The notes: generated from the sequence alone by a model not told the origin. Positions 32,901 through 36,529 are shown, counted from the stretch's first letter. The stretch is DNA of 64,000 nucleotides from Tridacna crocea (GCA_943736015.1 OX031057.1:40138501-40202500), one strand, 5' to 3'. Numbers and translations are program-made.

Positions 32901-34197
32901 ATCTTCAAATGCATTATGCTACTGATTTGGACTAGTTAAACCCTTTACCTGATATGCCAATTTGAGGCTCTTCCATTTCAGCAGCAAATAAAGATATGAT
33001 GTCAAAAGTATGGGCAAATGAGATAACAAATATCTGATTAAGTGGAAGACATTGTGGGAAAAGGAGAAATTGCTCGTTACGAGCAATTTCTCCTTTTCCC
33101 ACAATGTTTTCAAAAACTATCTGTTGTTAATACGTCAAAATGAGTATCTATGGAGTAAAGGGTTAACACTTAGCCGTCTGGTATGAAGTTACCTTTAACC
33201 CTTTACCAAACAATCCCTGGTTTTTACGACCCTGAGATAGTTCTAAGCCTTTAGAAAACATTGTGGGAAAAGGAGAAAATGCTGGTAACCAGCATTTTCT
33301 CCTTTTCCCACAATCTTTTCTACCCTGCTGGAAACAAATTTCAATTTCTGAGTAAAGTTTATTTCATGGTCAGGGAGTGCTCTCAATTTGGACCAGTCTA
33401 AATATTTTGTCGTTTGGTAAAGAGTTAAATGGCCTGTGTAATGCAGAGAAATGACCCTCCCCTATAAAATGACCCATGGGTCATTTCTCTACGTAGAATA
33501 ATGACCCCGGTCATTTCTCTACGTAGTAGAATGAGTTCTGGGGTCATTTCTCTACGTAGAATAATGACCCGGGTCATTTTGTAGGGGAGGGTCATTTCTC
33601 TGCATTACACATGCAACATGCGACAAGGGGCATTGGGACATATACGTAACAGGGTCGTCTCAGATCAGCCTGTGCAGTCCGCGCAGGCTGATCCGAGACG
33701 ACACTTTACGACAAAAATATTTATGAGTTTAGTTGAGTTTACGACTACATTTGATATTGTGCTACAGTAAACTTCCGCAAAACAGAAAATCATATAAACA
33801 CGAAAAGTGTCGGTTCGGATTAACCTGCGCGGACTGCCAAGGCTGATCCGAGACGGTGCTTTACGCAAATGTCCGAATGTCTCTTTAGGCATGTTGCAGG
33901 CCTTATAATGTTGTTATGTCTCTAAATACATACATACACGATCTGAAAACAACGATTAATCTCGTTGACACTGTGATGCAACGAAGGGAAGGGAAGGTAC
34001 AGAAAATTTGTCTAAGCGATAAGTAAAATGCAGACTCCACGTGAGAACAAACAAAAATTTAAGACGGAAAAAAAGTCACAAAGGGTACCTACTTGGGCTA
34101 AAAATTCTGCTTTATATCCAGAAATAGTGAAGTAAACGAACAACAGAGCAAGAACAGTAAGGCTTCCTAACACAAGATGAAGGCGTAAACCTCTCAT
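7225..34197 (-). CDS. METTL24-like membrane methyltransferase, six exons
   Basis: Spliced gene: exons 34093-34197, 15585-15724, 11349-11477, 10532-10606, 8671-8809 and 7225-7542 on the minus strand. All junctions are GT/AG and all phases agree, giving 301 residues and a stop. Residues about 6-28 form a signal anchor after a short basic N-terminus, so a type II protein of the secretory pathway is likely. A polar stem with an NVS glycosylation site follows. The catalytic part shows LVYSFG (120-125), CFDPS (146-150, likely the acidic S-adenosylmethionine loop), WFYKWGLG (163-170), [12 protein letters not shown] (200-211, the FkbM-type IDxEGxE motif) and METHF (231-235). I recognise this as the METTL24/Methyltransf_22 group; vertebrate members are somewhat longer. 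The substrate is unknown. Paralogues are possible in molluscs, so no symbol is given. A candidate poly(A) signal (ATTAAA, minus strand) lies at 6739-6744. Confidence 0.85.
7724..7860. other. Intronic spacer with hairpin-family scraps
   Basis: METTL24-like intron 5. Around 7760-7840 there are decayed pieces of the 'GTCGACACCCCAGACGATACTTTTTGC / GCATTAAGCCCC / CACAAAGCGCGGCTCA' hairpin family. No exon is seen. Confidence 0.35.
7865..8124. mobile_element. Double-hairpin element, copy 2
   Basis: Both hairpins are present: first TCTCGGATTAGCTTGCGCAG and complement, second built on TCAGCTTGCGCGGACTG. Outer ends are GCAACACGCGAAAAAGGGCA and GTTCCTTTTCGTGTGTTACA. Lies in METTL24-like intron 5. Confidence 0.75.
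8227..8312. mobile_element. Double-hairpin element end fragment plus small hairpin
   Basis: Begins GGCCTGCAACACGCGAAAACG like the family end, then leaves it after 'ATTTGCG'. It is followed by a private hairpin, TAGTGTCCGT ... ACGGACACTA. A truncated or rearranged derivative. Confidence 0.5.
8671..8809 (-). CDS. METTL24-like exon 5
   Basis: Acceptor TATATTTACAG, donor AAT|GTAAGT. The split serine codon AG|T joins exon 4. It codes [20 protein letters not shown] and then the [17 protein letters not shown] helix region, residues 151-196; leaves at phase 0. Confidence 0.88.
8868..9054 (+). mobile_element. TTAA MITE, subfamily A, right hairpin arm deleted
   Basis: Both TTAA ends are present, but the sequence jumps from GCTGGTAACCCGCATTTC straight into AAATTTTCAGCCAC. 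The whole right arm of the palindrome is lost, as expected from a replication slip at a hairpin. Confidence 0.75.
9078..9262 (+). repeat. Tetranucleotide (CATC)n microsatellite
   Basis: Imperfect CATCCATC repeats with interspersed CTACC and CTAACGCC units, starting close after the preceding MITE's TTAA. Likely length-variable. Confidence 0.9.
9332..9560 (-). mobile_element. TTAA MITE, subfamily A
   Basis: Both TTAA ends and a perfect hairpin (9443-9507) centred on GCTGGTTACCAGC; near consensus, so a young copy. Lies in METTL24-like intron 4. Confidence 0.85.
10299..10484. repeat. Palindromic repeat, 'CAATCAGAAGTT' family, full length
   Basis: Ends read CACCAACCATTATTGA and TTAAGAATGGTTTGTGAATA, inverted. 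The core is 'AGTAACAGAGTTTCTGACTG...' with AAACCATTTGGTTTAGCC in the middle. One of the two full-length copies in the window. Confidence 0.6.
10532..10606 (-). CDS. METTL24-like exon 4
   Basis: Acceptor TTTTTACCCCGCAG, donor CCAAG|GTATAT. 75 nt with phases 2 in and 2 out. It codes [19 protein letters not shown], then VHCFDP, residues 125-149. The 'FDP' aspartate is the likely cofactor-ribose ligand by analogy with FkbM-type folds. Confidence 0.87.
10802..10944. mobile_element. Degenerate TTAA MITE
   Basis: Recognisable only by GGGTGGAAAACAGAGG, a damaged 'GATTATCAGCA' core and 'TTTTCCTTACAATACTTTGAAAACA'. It abuts the intact copy at 10945. Confidence 0.45.
10945..11172 (+). mobile_element. 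TTAA MITE, subfamily B
   Basis: Subfamily B reference. Ends are TTAACCCTTTCCCAAACAAG and TTTGGGAAAGGGTTAA; the hairpin core is AATTGCTCGTAACGAGCAATT, with both arms altered in step relative to subfamily A. Lies in METTL24-like intron 3. Confidence 0.85.
11349..11477 (-). CDS. METTL24-like exon 3
   Basis: Acceptor TTCTACATTTCAG, donor CGG|GTAAGT. 129 nt, phases 2 in and 2 out, residues 82-125. Codes [17 protein letters not shown], a charged loop and [10 protein letters not shown], which I recognise from METTL24 proteins. Confidence 0.87.
11721..12011 (+). repeat. Left arm of a large inverted repeat
   Basis: About 290 bp, reverse-complementary to 14921-15553 once a 351-bp insertion in the latter is removed. 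Diagnostic strings are GGATATCGAGAAATAGCAGTG, CCTAGGTAAATTGCGCG and GGGGAATAACGGAAAAGAAC. The arms flank about 2.9 kb. They may be two inverted copies of one element or the long ends of one composite. Confidence 0.6.
12021..12160. repeat. Foldback element, 'ACCATCGGTAATATT' family
   Basis: Arms CGGTGAAAGATCGAAATTTA and reverse complement, with inner arms ACACCATCGGTAATATTTTCA and complement, around a short GC-rich loop. Two related copies lie at 14384 and 14664. Confidence 0.75.
12297..12510 (+). mobile_element. TTAA MITE, hybrid A/B ends
   Basis: Subfamily-B style termini (CCCTTTCCCAAACAA, GGGAAAGGG) but the subfamily-A core GCTGGTAACCAGC with a perfect palindrome. Near-identical in layout to the copy at 38082, suggesting a distinct sub-lineage. 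Confidence 0.82.
12711..12773. repeat. Short hairpin, 'GATCAGACTGCAC' family
   Basis: GACAGTGTAGATCAGAGATCAG pairs with the TCTGATCCTGATTTACACTG side. Reference for a family of about 60-bp hairpins repeated a dozen times in the window. Confidence 0.6.
12838..13062 (+). mobile_element. Degenerate TTAA MITE
   Basis: Retains CCTTTACCACCCAATG, GCTGATAGTCAGCATTTTC and CAATCTGGTCGAGTCC. No intact TTAA ends. METTL24-like intron 2. Confidence 0.5.
13318..13546 (-). mobile_element. TTAA MITE, subfamily A
   Basis: Intact TTAA ends and hairpin; core GCTGGTAACCAGC is inverted relative to most reverse copies. In METTL24-like intron 2. Confidence 0.83.
13724..14082. mobile_element. MITE with TATACTGCAAAG terminal inverted repeats
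   Basis: Left end TTATTATACTGCAAAG and right end CTTTGCAGTATAATAA are inverted. Further inside, 'GAGTGCCCCGTAAACATC' and 'TTGGGGCACTCAGAAGG' are also partly inverted. No coding capacity. Only copy seen here. Confidence 0.55.
14088..14227. repeat. Long near-perfect palindrome, about 60-nt arms
   Basis: GTACGGTCAGGTGGCAGGGG... runs to GATTAATCATGTCGCC-type sequence, then CGAGCCGTAGGCGAGG as loop, then the reverse complement back to CCACCTGACCGTAC. Arms have very few mismatches. It lies directly beside the SINE fragment at 14266. Confidence 0.8.
14266..14352 (-). repeat. SINE core fragment
   Basis: Shares with 39125-39352 the string 'TGGTGTTT..CGCT..CAACATTATTTCAGTTATATCGCGGCG'-like core. Only the central part remains. 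Confidence 0.45.
14384..14637. repeat. Foldback element, 'ACCATCGGTAATATT' family, copy 2
   Basis: Same arms as 12021-12160 but with a loop of about 100 bp. The loop (AACCACTTTCGTACGCG, GAATTTCAAACTACAATAAAC) resembles part of the 340-360-bp element family. Confidence 0.75.
14664..14919. repeat. Foldback element, 'ACCATCGGTAATATT' family, copy 3
   Basis: Near-identical direct neighbour of copy 2, about 30 bp away and in the same orientation, so probably a tandem duplication. Confidence 0.75.
14921..15553 (-). repeat. Right arm of large inverted repeat, interrupted
   Basis: Reverse complement of 11721-12011, split at 15110/15462 by the element below. The arm ends 32 bp from the donor side of METTL24-like exon 2. 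Confidence 0.6.
15111..15461 (-). mobile_element. 340-360-bp element, copy 4, inserted into the arm
   Basis: Flanked by perfect 9-bp direct repeats GAAAATCGG (15102-15110 and 15462-15470). The uninterrupted partner arm at about 11797-11822 shows the nearly empty site. Starts CCATTATCTCCCGC and ends TGCGCAGAAAACG. Confidence 0.75.
15585..15724 (-). CDS. METTL24-like exon 2 (stem region)
   Basis: Acceptor GTTTTATTTTCAG, donor TGGAG|GTAATA. 140 nt, phase 0 in and 2 out, residues 36-82. Codes the low-complexity stem [20 protein letters not shown] then [15 protein letters not shown] and KMMHVYW. It lacks catalytic motifs; assignment rests on the exact phase fit with exons 1 and 3. Confidence 0.8.
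15785..16016 (-). mobile_element. TTAA MITE, subfamily A
   Basis: TTAA ends; hairpin from AAAACACTGTGGG to CTCACGATGTTTT with two arm mismatches. First element upstream of METTL24-like exon 2. Confidence 0.78.
16020..16430. other. Intron sequence with a hairpin-family scrap
   Basis: 16024-16080 resembles half of the 'CAGCCTGCGCAG...AACCTGGATCGAAACTTTTTG' hairpin. The rest is AT-rich with nothing I recognise. Confidence 0.35.
16433..16767 (-). pseudogene. 3' fragment of a non-LTR retrotransposon ORF
   Basis: The minus strand reads [20 protein letters not shown], then [11 protein letters not shown], a C-x2-C-x8-HF-x4-C stretch ([19 protein letters not shown]) and a basic helix-rich end. The arrangement of RIE-x-GRY, zinc-knuckle-like cysteines and EDEYHF is typical of the C-terminal end of invertebrate LINE reverse-transcriptase proteins. 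The polymerase domain is absent, so it is a 5'-truncated, dead insertion in the METTL24-like first intron. Confidence 0.7.
16938..17092 (+). mobile_element. TTAA MITE internal part lodged in a short hairpin
   Basis: Runs from ATGGTGGGATAAGGAG to CCGTTTGGAA with no TTAA ends. The flanks, AGATTAGACTGCAC and CGTGCAGTCTTATCTT, are the two arms of the 'GATCAGACTGCAC' hairpin. It is nearly the same as the inner part of 19826-20047. Confidence 0.6.
17365..17520. mobile_element. Degenerate MITE
   Basis: Traces: CTCCTGCAATGTTTTCCAAAG, TTGGCTCGTTACGAGCAG. Order suggests a rearranged subfamily B/C copy. Confidence 0.35.
17705..17933 (+). mobile_element. TTAA MITE, subfamily A
   Basis: Both TTAA ends. 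Hairpin core GCTGGTAAAAAGC has lost central symmetry; arms otherwise intact. Confidence 0.8.
18163..18467 (+). repeat. Duplicated 300-bp segment, copy 1
   Basis: About 90% like 25302-25608 in the same orientation, from GGTTATTACCC to GGCTTGCGAAGATG. A 75-codon frame is open in this copy but broken in the other, so I do not call it coding. It has no inverted ends; it may be a SINE-like or duplicated unit. Confidence 0.7.
18632..18709. repeat. Perfect foldback, 'CTCGTAACTACAGC' family, copy 2
   Basis: Same arms as 6954-7030; loop AGCTTGTAACAAGCT. Preceded by a short direct repeat (TAACCATACAYATTAAACAT at about 18474 and 18543). Confidence 0.7.
18770..19205 (+). repeat. Dispersed repeat resembling the 48.58-kb element
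   Basis: 'GTCAAAATTGGATCAGTAGTTTCAGAGCAGATGATGTTTGAA' parallels the end of the 48.58-kb element (TTGGTCCAAATTGGCCCAGTGG). No internal tandem units. Weak call. Confidence 0.3.
19401..19629 (+). mobile_element. TTAA MITE, subfamily A
   Basis: Left boundary is TTTA rather than TTAA; right TTAA intact; perfect core. A second short piece of the same family (19650-19730, AATGCTGATTAACAGCATT) follows at once. Confidence 0.78.
19826..20047 (+). mobile_element. TTAA MITE, subfamily A, right end lost
   Basis: Left TTAACCTTTTACAAAACAAT present; right side stops at TTTGGTAAAAAAATA where the next foldback begins. Core GCTAGTAACCAGCACTG carries private changes shared with 16938-17092. Confidence 0.7.
20059..20250. 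repeat. Foldback element, 'GAATCGTCTC' family, uninterrupted copy
   Basis: TGGTACTCATTAGAATCGTC then TCTTAGAGA then the complement, with outer arms CCACATAGAGGGAGTGAT and ATCACTCCCTCTTATCTGG. The copy at 23093 is split by an insertion. Confidence 0.7.
20668..20893 (+). mobile_element. TTAA MITE, subfamily A
   Basis: Left TTAA decayed (GGTCTTATTACCACACAATC), right TTAA intact, hairpin nearly perfect. Confidence 0.78.
20948..21236 (-). mobile_element. TTAA MITE, subfamily A, with duplicated hairpin arm
   Basis: The right arm plus following sequence (TGGTTACCAGCATTTTCTCC... to CTTCTCTTTCAG) occurs twice in tandem, about 21086-21141 and 21144-21199. This gives one left arm and two right arms. 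Confidence 0.8.
21280..21509 (-). mobile_element. TTAA MITE, subfamily A
   Basis: Left end eroded (CTCTATACCAAACGACAAAG), right TTAA intact, hairpin with one arm mismatch. Confidence 0.75.
21557..21785 (-). mobile_element. TTAA MITE, subfamily C
   Basis: Subfamily C reference: ends TTAACCCTTTACCCCATAAG and TATGGAGTAAAGGGTTAA, hairpin AAAAGGTGAAATTGCTCG with the complement CGAGCAATTTCACCTTTT. Internal parts (TGACCCTAAATAATAGCAAG) differ fully from A and B. Confidence 0.83.
21842..21905. repeat. Short hairpin, 'GATCAGACTGCAC' family
   Basis: GGACAGTGTAGATCAAAGATC, TTTTG loop, and a near-perfect complement; one of the best-preserved copies. Confidence 0.65.
22050..22406 (+). mobile_element. 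340-360-bp element, copy 2
   Basis: Perfect 8-bp target duplication CCGCAGAG at 22042-22049 and 22407-22414. Starts CGTTGTCTGCGC, ends GGGAGATAATGT. Confidence 0.8.
22504..22934 (-). mobile_element. TTAA MITE split by another element
   Basis: Left part 22504-22720 and right remnant 22915-22934 (CTTATCTGGGAAAAGGTTAA) together make a normal copy. Hairpin is diverged (GCTCGTCATGAACATT). The 'CAATCAGAAGTT' element sits between. Confidence 0.75.
22721..22914. mobile_element. 'CAATCAGAAGTT' palindromic element inserted in a MITE
   Basis: Full-length: CCCGTATATTCACCAACCAT at the left, AGAATGGCTGGTCAATACGGG at the right, inverted. Perfect core around CCGAATGGTTTAGCC. Establishes the ends of this family. 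Confidence 0.75.
23093..23660. repeat. 'GAATCGTCTC' foldback split by a poly-G-ended element
   Basis: The left arm (23093-23184) and right arm (23527-23660) match 20059-20250 arm by arm. Confidence 0.7.
23185..23526. mobile_element. 342-bp element with GGATCCAGA and poly-G/poly-C ends
   Basis: Inverted ends CATGCGCGGATCCAGA and TCTGGATCCGCCCATG, each followed inward by a G or C run of over 20. Flanked by 5-bp repeats GTCTC (23180-23184, 23527-23531). Non-coding inside. Confidence 0.75.
23868..24088 (-). mobile_element. TTAA MITE, subfamily B
   Basis: Left TTTA, right TTAA; hairpin core AATTGCTCGTTACGAGCAATT. Followed by a short 'GATCAGACTGCAC' hairpin at 24194. Confidence 0.78.
24194..24257. 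repeat. Short hairpin, 'GATCAGACTGCAC' family
   Basis: Same arms as 21842-21905, loop GTTCTGTTC. The sequence after it (AAAGGTCAGTGAGTC...CAAAGGGTTA) is also shared, so the repeat is longer than the hairpin. Confidence 0.6.
24900..24918. repeat. Poly-C tract
   Basis: CACCG followed by about 13 C, then TTTCC and an A run. No matching partner end found nearby. Confidence 0.6.
25302..25608 (+). repeat. Duplicated 300-bp segment, copy 2
   Basis: Direct copy of 18163-18467 about 7.1 kb away, with small indels (AATTATG inserted after AGCGAT). Confidence 0.7.
25650..25745. repeat. Hairpin repeat, 'CAGCCTGCGCA' family
   Basis: CGGCCCAGGTCAGCCTTCGC and near complement, followed by TTTTTGCAGATGCATTAAGT. 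Confidence 0.55.
26087..26152. repeat. Short hairpin, 'GATCAGACTGCAC' family
   Basis: GGACAGTTTAGGTCAAAGATCA with complement across GTTCTGTGC. Ends 48 bp before a MITE. Confidence 0.6.
26200..26427 (-). mobile_element. TTAA MITE, subfamily B
   Basis: Intact TTAA ends, core AATTGCTCGTTATGAGCAATT with one central change; closely related to 23868-24088. Confidence 0.83.
26817..26949. repeat. 'CAATCAGAAGTT' palindromic element, right end lost
   Basis: Starts GCCCGTATTCACCAACCATA; after the core it runs into (GT)n and a long G tract, so the right end is replaced. Confidence 0.6.
26950..27010 (+). repeat. (GT)n plus poly-G low-complexity tract
   Basis: GTGTGTGTGTG, then G runs broken by A or C. 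Assembly errors are likely here. Confidence 0.8.
27652..27714. repeat. Short hairpin, 'GATCAGACTGCAC' family
   Basis: TACACTGTATCTTCGAGATC pairs with the GATCTCGATC side; loop GTTCTGTGC retained although arms have diverged. Confidence 0.5.
27770..27998 (-). mobile_element. TTAA MITE, subfamily A (first of three abutting)
   Basis: Left end poorly defined; right end GGGAAAGGGTAAA merges with the next copy. Core GCTGGTAATCAGC. Confidence 0.65.
27996..28225 (+). mobile_element. TTAA MITE, subfamily A (second of three)
   Basis: Starts TAAACCCTTTACCAACCAAT, ends TTTGGTAAAGACTTAA. Hairpin arms diverged (GAACAGGAACAAATGC versus TTTCTCTCCTTTTCC), so an older copy. Confidence 0.75.
28222..28455 (-). 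mobile_element. TTAA MITE, subfamily A (third of three)
   Basis: Uses the same TTAA (28222-28225) that ends the previous copy. Right end GGGAATGGGTTAA. Core GCTGGTTACCAGC. Confidence 0.8.
29478..29733. mobile_element. 256-bp element with TACCCCCGC inverted ends
   Basis: Left TACCCCCGCC, right GCGGGGGTA. If TA is the target duplication the ends are CCCCCGC, which would suit a Tc1/mariner-type MITE. Near the right end are repeated CAGACGGACACACGGAC strings. Confidence 0.6.
29935..30050 (-). repeat. tRNA-derived SINE head fragment
   Basis: Minus strand shows AAGTCGGTAAAGTACGCG (A-box side) and ACTTGTTCGAAAACCC (degenerate B box). The same AGTCGGTAAAGTA head occurs at about 37745. Confidence 0.45.
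30052..30184 (+). mobile_element. TTAA MITE deletion derivative without hairpin
   Basis: Both ends correct (TTAACCCATTACCACACAAT; TTTGGTAATGAGCTAA), but only 133 bp. The palindrome and the GTCTGC region are gone, replaced by TTGTTTTGTC and AACCATCGTTTG-like repeats. Confidence 0.7.
30321..30383. repeat. Short hairpin, 'GATCAGACTGCAC' family, diverged
   Basis: TGGTATAGATCAGAGGTCAGAC versus GAGTCTGATCTTAATCAACAC; arms have several mismatches. Confidence 0.45.
30669..30916. mobile_element. Double-hairpin element, copy 3
   Basis: First hairpin TCTCGGATCAGCCTGCGCAG intact. The second lacks its left half (GTGGTCTCA joins GCGCAGGCTGATCC), so it can no longer fold. Confidence 0.72.
31560..31625 (+). 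repeat. (AAT)n microsatellite
   Basis: AATAATGATAATAATAATGT type, imperfect. Long open frames over it are low-complexity artefacts. Confidence 0.8.
31798..31994 (-). mobile_element. TTAA MITE, subfamily A, left-truncated
   Basis: Starts within GCACTTGCAGACAAC; hairpin right arm damaged (TTTTCTCCCGTTACCACAATG); right end TTTGGCAAATGGTTAA. The 31-bp minisatellite starts 14 bp later. Confidence 0.7.
32008..32392 (+). repeat. 31-bp minisatellite, about 12 copies
   Basis: Unit TCGAGCCAAGACCAAGTGTT plus TCGAGGGAATA, with TAGAGGGAACA and GAGCAAAGAC variants mixed. 31 is not a multiple of 3, so frames rotate and no protein reading is expected. Confidence 0.9.
32504..32737 (-). mobile_element. TTAA MITE, subfamily B
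   Basis: Both TTAA ends, perfect palindrome with core AATTGCTCGTTACGAGCAATT and both AAGGAGAAA arms. Confidence 0.82.
32751..32939 (+). mobile_element. Diverged TTAA MITE
   Basis: Palindrome core GTGCTGCTTACCAGCA imperfect; shares its right TTAA (32936-32939) with the next copy. Confidence 0.6.
32936..33166 (-). mobile_element. TTAA MITE, subfamily C/B hybrid
   Basis: Subfamily-C style outer parts (CCCTTTACCTGATATG; ATGAGTATCTATGGAGTAAA) but a B-type hairpin with GTGGGAAAAGGAGAAATTGC arms. Confidence 0.78.
33195..33428 (+). mobile_element. TTAA MITE, subfamily A
   Basis: Intact ends and hairpin apart from CAATCTTTTC. Only 28 bp after the previous copy. Confidence 0.82.
33431..33902. mobile_element. 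Double-hairpin element, copy 4, interrupted at its left end
   Basis: GGCCTG at 33431-33436 is the element's first six bases; the rest resumes at about 33610 (CATGCAACATGCGACAAGG). Between them is the palindrome below. A 40-bp internal insertion (AATATTTATGAGTTTAGTTG) sits in the linker. Confidence 0.7.
33437..33609. mobile_element. 173-bp palindromic element with repeated TCTCTACGTAGA
   Basis: Ends TGTAATGCAGAGAAATGACC and its exact complement. Inside, GGGTCATTTCTCTACGTAG units are arranged in alternating direction, so it can fold in several ways. Confidence 0.75.
34093..34197 (-). CDS. METTL24-like exon 1 (signal anchor)
   Basis: Starts ATG at 34197: [20 protein letters not shown] then [15 protein letters not shown], donor CAA|GTAGGT at phase 0. 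Residues 6-28 form the membrane segment; the two arginines before it predict a cytosolic N-terminus. It is 18.4 kb from exon 2, so the link rests on phase fit, fitting topology and absence of competing exons between. A further 5' UTR exon cannot be excluded. Confidence 0.72.
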
Positions 34198-34366
34198 AAT
34201 ATGAGTGTAGACCTAACGTATGATTCAGAAAATGTAATGAGTTAAACATAGAGGTTAAATTGTTTATATCTCGCCGGAACTGTCGTTTAGGTTTTGTTTG
34301 CTATCAGCCAGTCTACACGTCGAAGTTTGTTGATAACGAGGCGAGCCGCACTTTACACTCTGCTTT

Positions 34367-34597
34367 CTTAGCCCTTTCCCAAACGACACACTTTTGGACT
34401 AGACCAAAGTCAAAGCATTTGCAGATGACAATTCAACTCTTGCTGAAAAGATGAATTATGTCTATGATAGGGTAGAAAACATTGTGGAAAAAGGAGAAAA
34501 TGCTGGTTACCAGCATTTTCTCCTTTTCCCACAATTTTTTCAAAAGGCTGGTATTCCAGACCCGTAAAAACCAGGGATTGTGTTGGGAAAGGGTTAA
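34367..34597 (-). mobile_element. TTAA MITE, A core with B-type ends
   Basis: Ends CTTAGCCCTTTCCCAAACGA and TTGGGAAAGGGTTAA; hairpin with one changed base near the tip (CACAATTTTTTC). It lies about 170 bp upstream of the METTL24-like ATG, so possibly in the promoter. Confidence 0.78.
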
Positions 34598-34651
34598 AGT
34601 GACAATAGCTGCCAAAAGTAAACGAGACGGGTGATAAAAAGCATTTAAGAT

Positions 34652-34880
34652 TTAACTCATTACCAAACGACAAAATTTTAGGCTTGTCAAAATCGAAAGC
34701 ATTTACAGACAACGAAATAAAAGTGACTGAAAATTTGAAATTTGTTTTGAGAAGGGTAGAAGAAATTGTGGGAAAAGGAGAAAATGCTGGTTACCAGCAT
34801 TTTCTCCTTTTCTCACAATGTTTTCTAAAGACTTCTTTCTTACAGTCGTCAAAAGTAGGGATTGTGTGGTATTGGGTTGA
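34652..34880 (-). mobile_element. TTAA MITE, subfamily A
   Basis: Left TTAA intact, right TTGA; palindrome with AGAAATTGTGGG on one side. Confidence 0.78.
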
Positions 34881-34926
34881 AATGTATAAATAGATATTGA
34901 GCCTTTGTCTAGCAAATGGGGGCTCA

Positions 34927-35155
34927 TTAACCCTTGACCCCATAAGGTATTTCTATGGTATCTCTAATTGACCCTAAATAACAGCAAGGGTGAAGCCGTT
35001 TCTTATGCGTAAATGACACCTTCTGATAGCATAGAAAACATTGTGACAACAGGTGAAATTACTCGTCACGAGCAATTTCACCTTTTGCCGCAATGTTTTC
35101 TAAAAGCTCTTATGAGCAATGCGTAGAAACGAGTATCTATGCAATAAAGGGTTAA
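34927..35155 (-). mobile_element. TTAA MITE, subfamily C
   Basis: CCCTTGACCCCATAAGG left, GCAATAAAGGGTTAA right; core ACTCGTCACGAGCAATTTC. Confidence 0.78.
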
Positions 35156-35224
35156 CGCATATCCGCATTCCATCATAACAAGTAGGCAATCACAATCAGT
35201 TGGATCCATGACAGTCGCTTTTTT

Positions 35225-35459
35225 TTAACCCATTATACGTACACACAATCCCTACTTTTGACGCCCCTGAGAAAGAAGCCTTTAGAAAACATTGTGGGAA
35301 AAGGAGAAAATGCTGGTAACCAGCATTTTCTCCTGTTCCCACAATGTTATCTACCATATCACATACAGAAATCATCTGTTTAGCTACATTCAATATGTTG
35401 CCTGCAAATGTTTTTGGATTCGGTCTAGGCCTGAAGTTTGTCGTTTGGTAAAGAGTTAA
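35225..35459 (+). mobile_element. TTAA MITE, subfamily A
   Basis: TTAA ends; small insertion in the left terminus (CCCATTATACGTACACACAA). Followed 20 bp later by a 'CAGCCTGCGCA' hairpin. Confidence 0.8.
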
Positions 35460-35478
35460 ACGTGTGACCTAATCACAC

Positions 35479-35620
35479 GGTAGACTGGTCCTTGAACATG
35501 TAGCAAAATTTACCGAGAGTGAAAAGTTTCGGCTCAGGTCTGCCTGCGCGGACTGCGCAGACTGACCTGGGTCGATACTTTTCGCAAATGTATGAATCCC
35601 ATTTTTCACAGAACACGGTT
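35479..35620. repeat. Hairpin repeat, 'CAGCCTGCGCA' family, fullest copy
   Basis: GTAGACTGGTCCTTGAACATG, then CGGCTCAGGTCTGCCTGCGC and near complement, then the ATACTTTTCGCAAATG / TTCACAGAACACGGTTC tail. Shows the family's outer sequence. Confidence 0.55.
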
Positions 35621-35685
35621 CATTTAGTTTTGTACGTATTGTTTAGGGTTCCGAGGGAAGATATCGCGTTTCTTTACGTTAATAA

Positions 35686-35877
35686 ATGTTTACCAAACGA
35701 AAGAAGCATATGCAGACGACAAATTAAACGTGATTGGACAATTGAAACTGGACTTTAGAAGAGCAGAAAACACTGTGAAAAAAGGAGAAATTGCTGGTTA
35801 TCAGCAAGGTTTTCTCCTTTTCCCCCGATGTTTTCAGAAAGTCGTAAAAACCAGGGATTGTTTGGTAAAGGGTAAAA
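35686..35877 (-). mobile_element. Diverged TTAA MITE
   Basis: Shortened copy: TGTTTACCAAACGAAAGAAG then GCAGACGAC; core TTGCTGGTTATCAGCAAGG; right end GGTAAAGGGTAAA. Confidence 0.65.
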
Positions 35878-35954
35878 CATCTATTGTTGTCTATACAGCC
35901 CCAACTGTTATGCAGTGACAACAAATATTTTTTAGCGTTATCCGATTCATCTTT

Positions 35955-36216
35955 GGCTTTCAACACGCGAAAAAGGGCAATTCGGACTTTTGCGTTAAGT
36001 GTCATCTCGGATCAGTCTGCGCAGTCCGCCCAGGCTAATCCGAGACTGCACTTTCCGTTTTTATACGGTATTCTGTTTTGTGCAAGTCCGCTGTGTCACC
36101 AAATCTGATGTAGTCGTAAAGTGCCGTCTCGGATCAGCCTGCGCGGACTGCGCAGGCTGATCCGAGACGGCACTTTACGCAAATGTTCGAATTCTCTCTC
36201 CTGCGTGTTGCCAGCC
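35955..36216. mobile_element. Double-hairpin element, copy 5
   Basis: Second hairpin perfect (GTCTCGGATCAGCCTGCGCG and complement), first slightly eroded. Ends CAACACGCGAAAAAGGGCAA and CTCCTGCGTGTTGCCAGCC. Confidence 0.78.
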
Positions 36217-36529
36217 ATACAATTCTGAATGAGTCATGTCTTTACAAAAGGAGCCCGGGCTTTAGTGCATCTCCGTGACGCATTATATACCAAGCATTAT
36301 TATAGCTCCCTAAATTCCATACAGTCAAAAATCCCGCTGAATCTTGTAGTACGCTGGTCCTTAGTCAAGCAGGAAAGATATAAATAGCAAAACAGTTTGG
36401 ACCCAGGTGAACATGTGCGGACTTCATAGGCTGACCCGAAATCCATAGTTTTAGCAGATGCATTAAGCCCCCTGTTCACAGAGCACGGTTAATATTTTTC
36501 AGTCATAATGAGACATTTCTGATGAGTAT

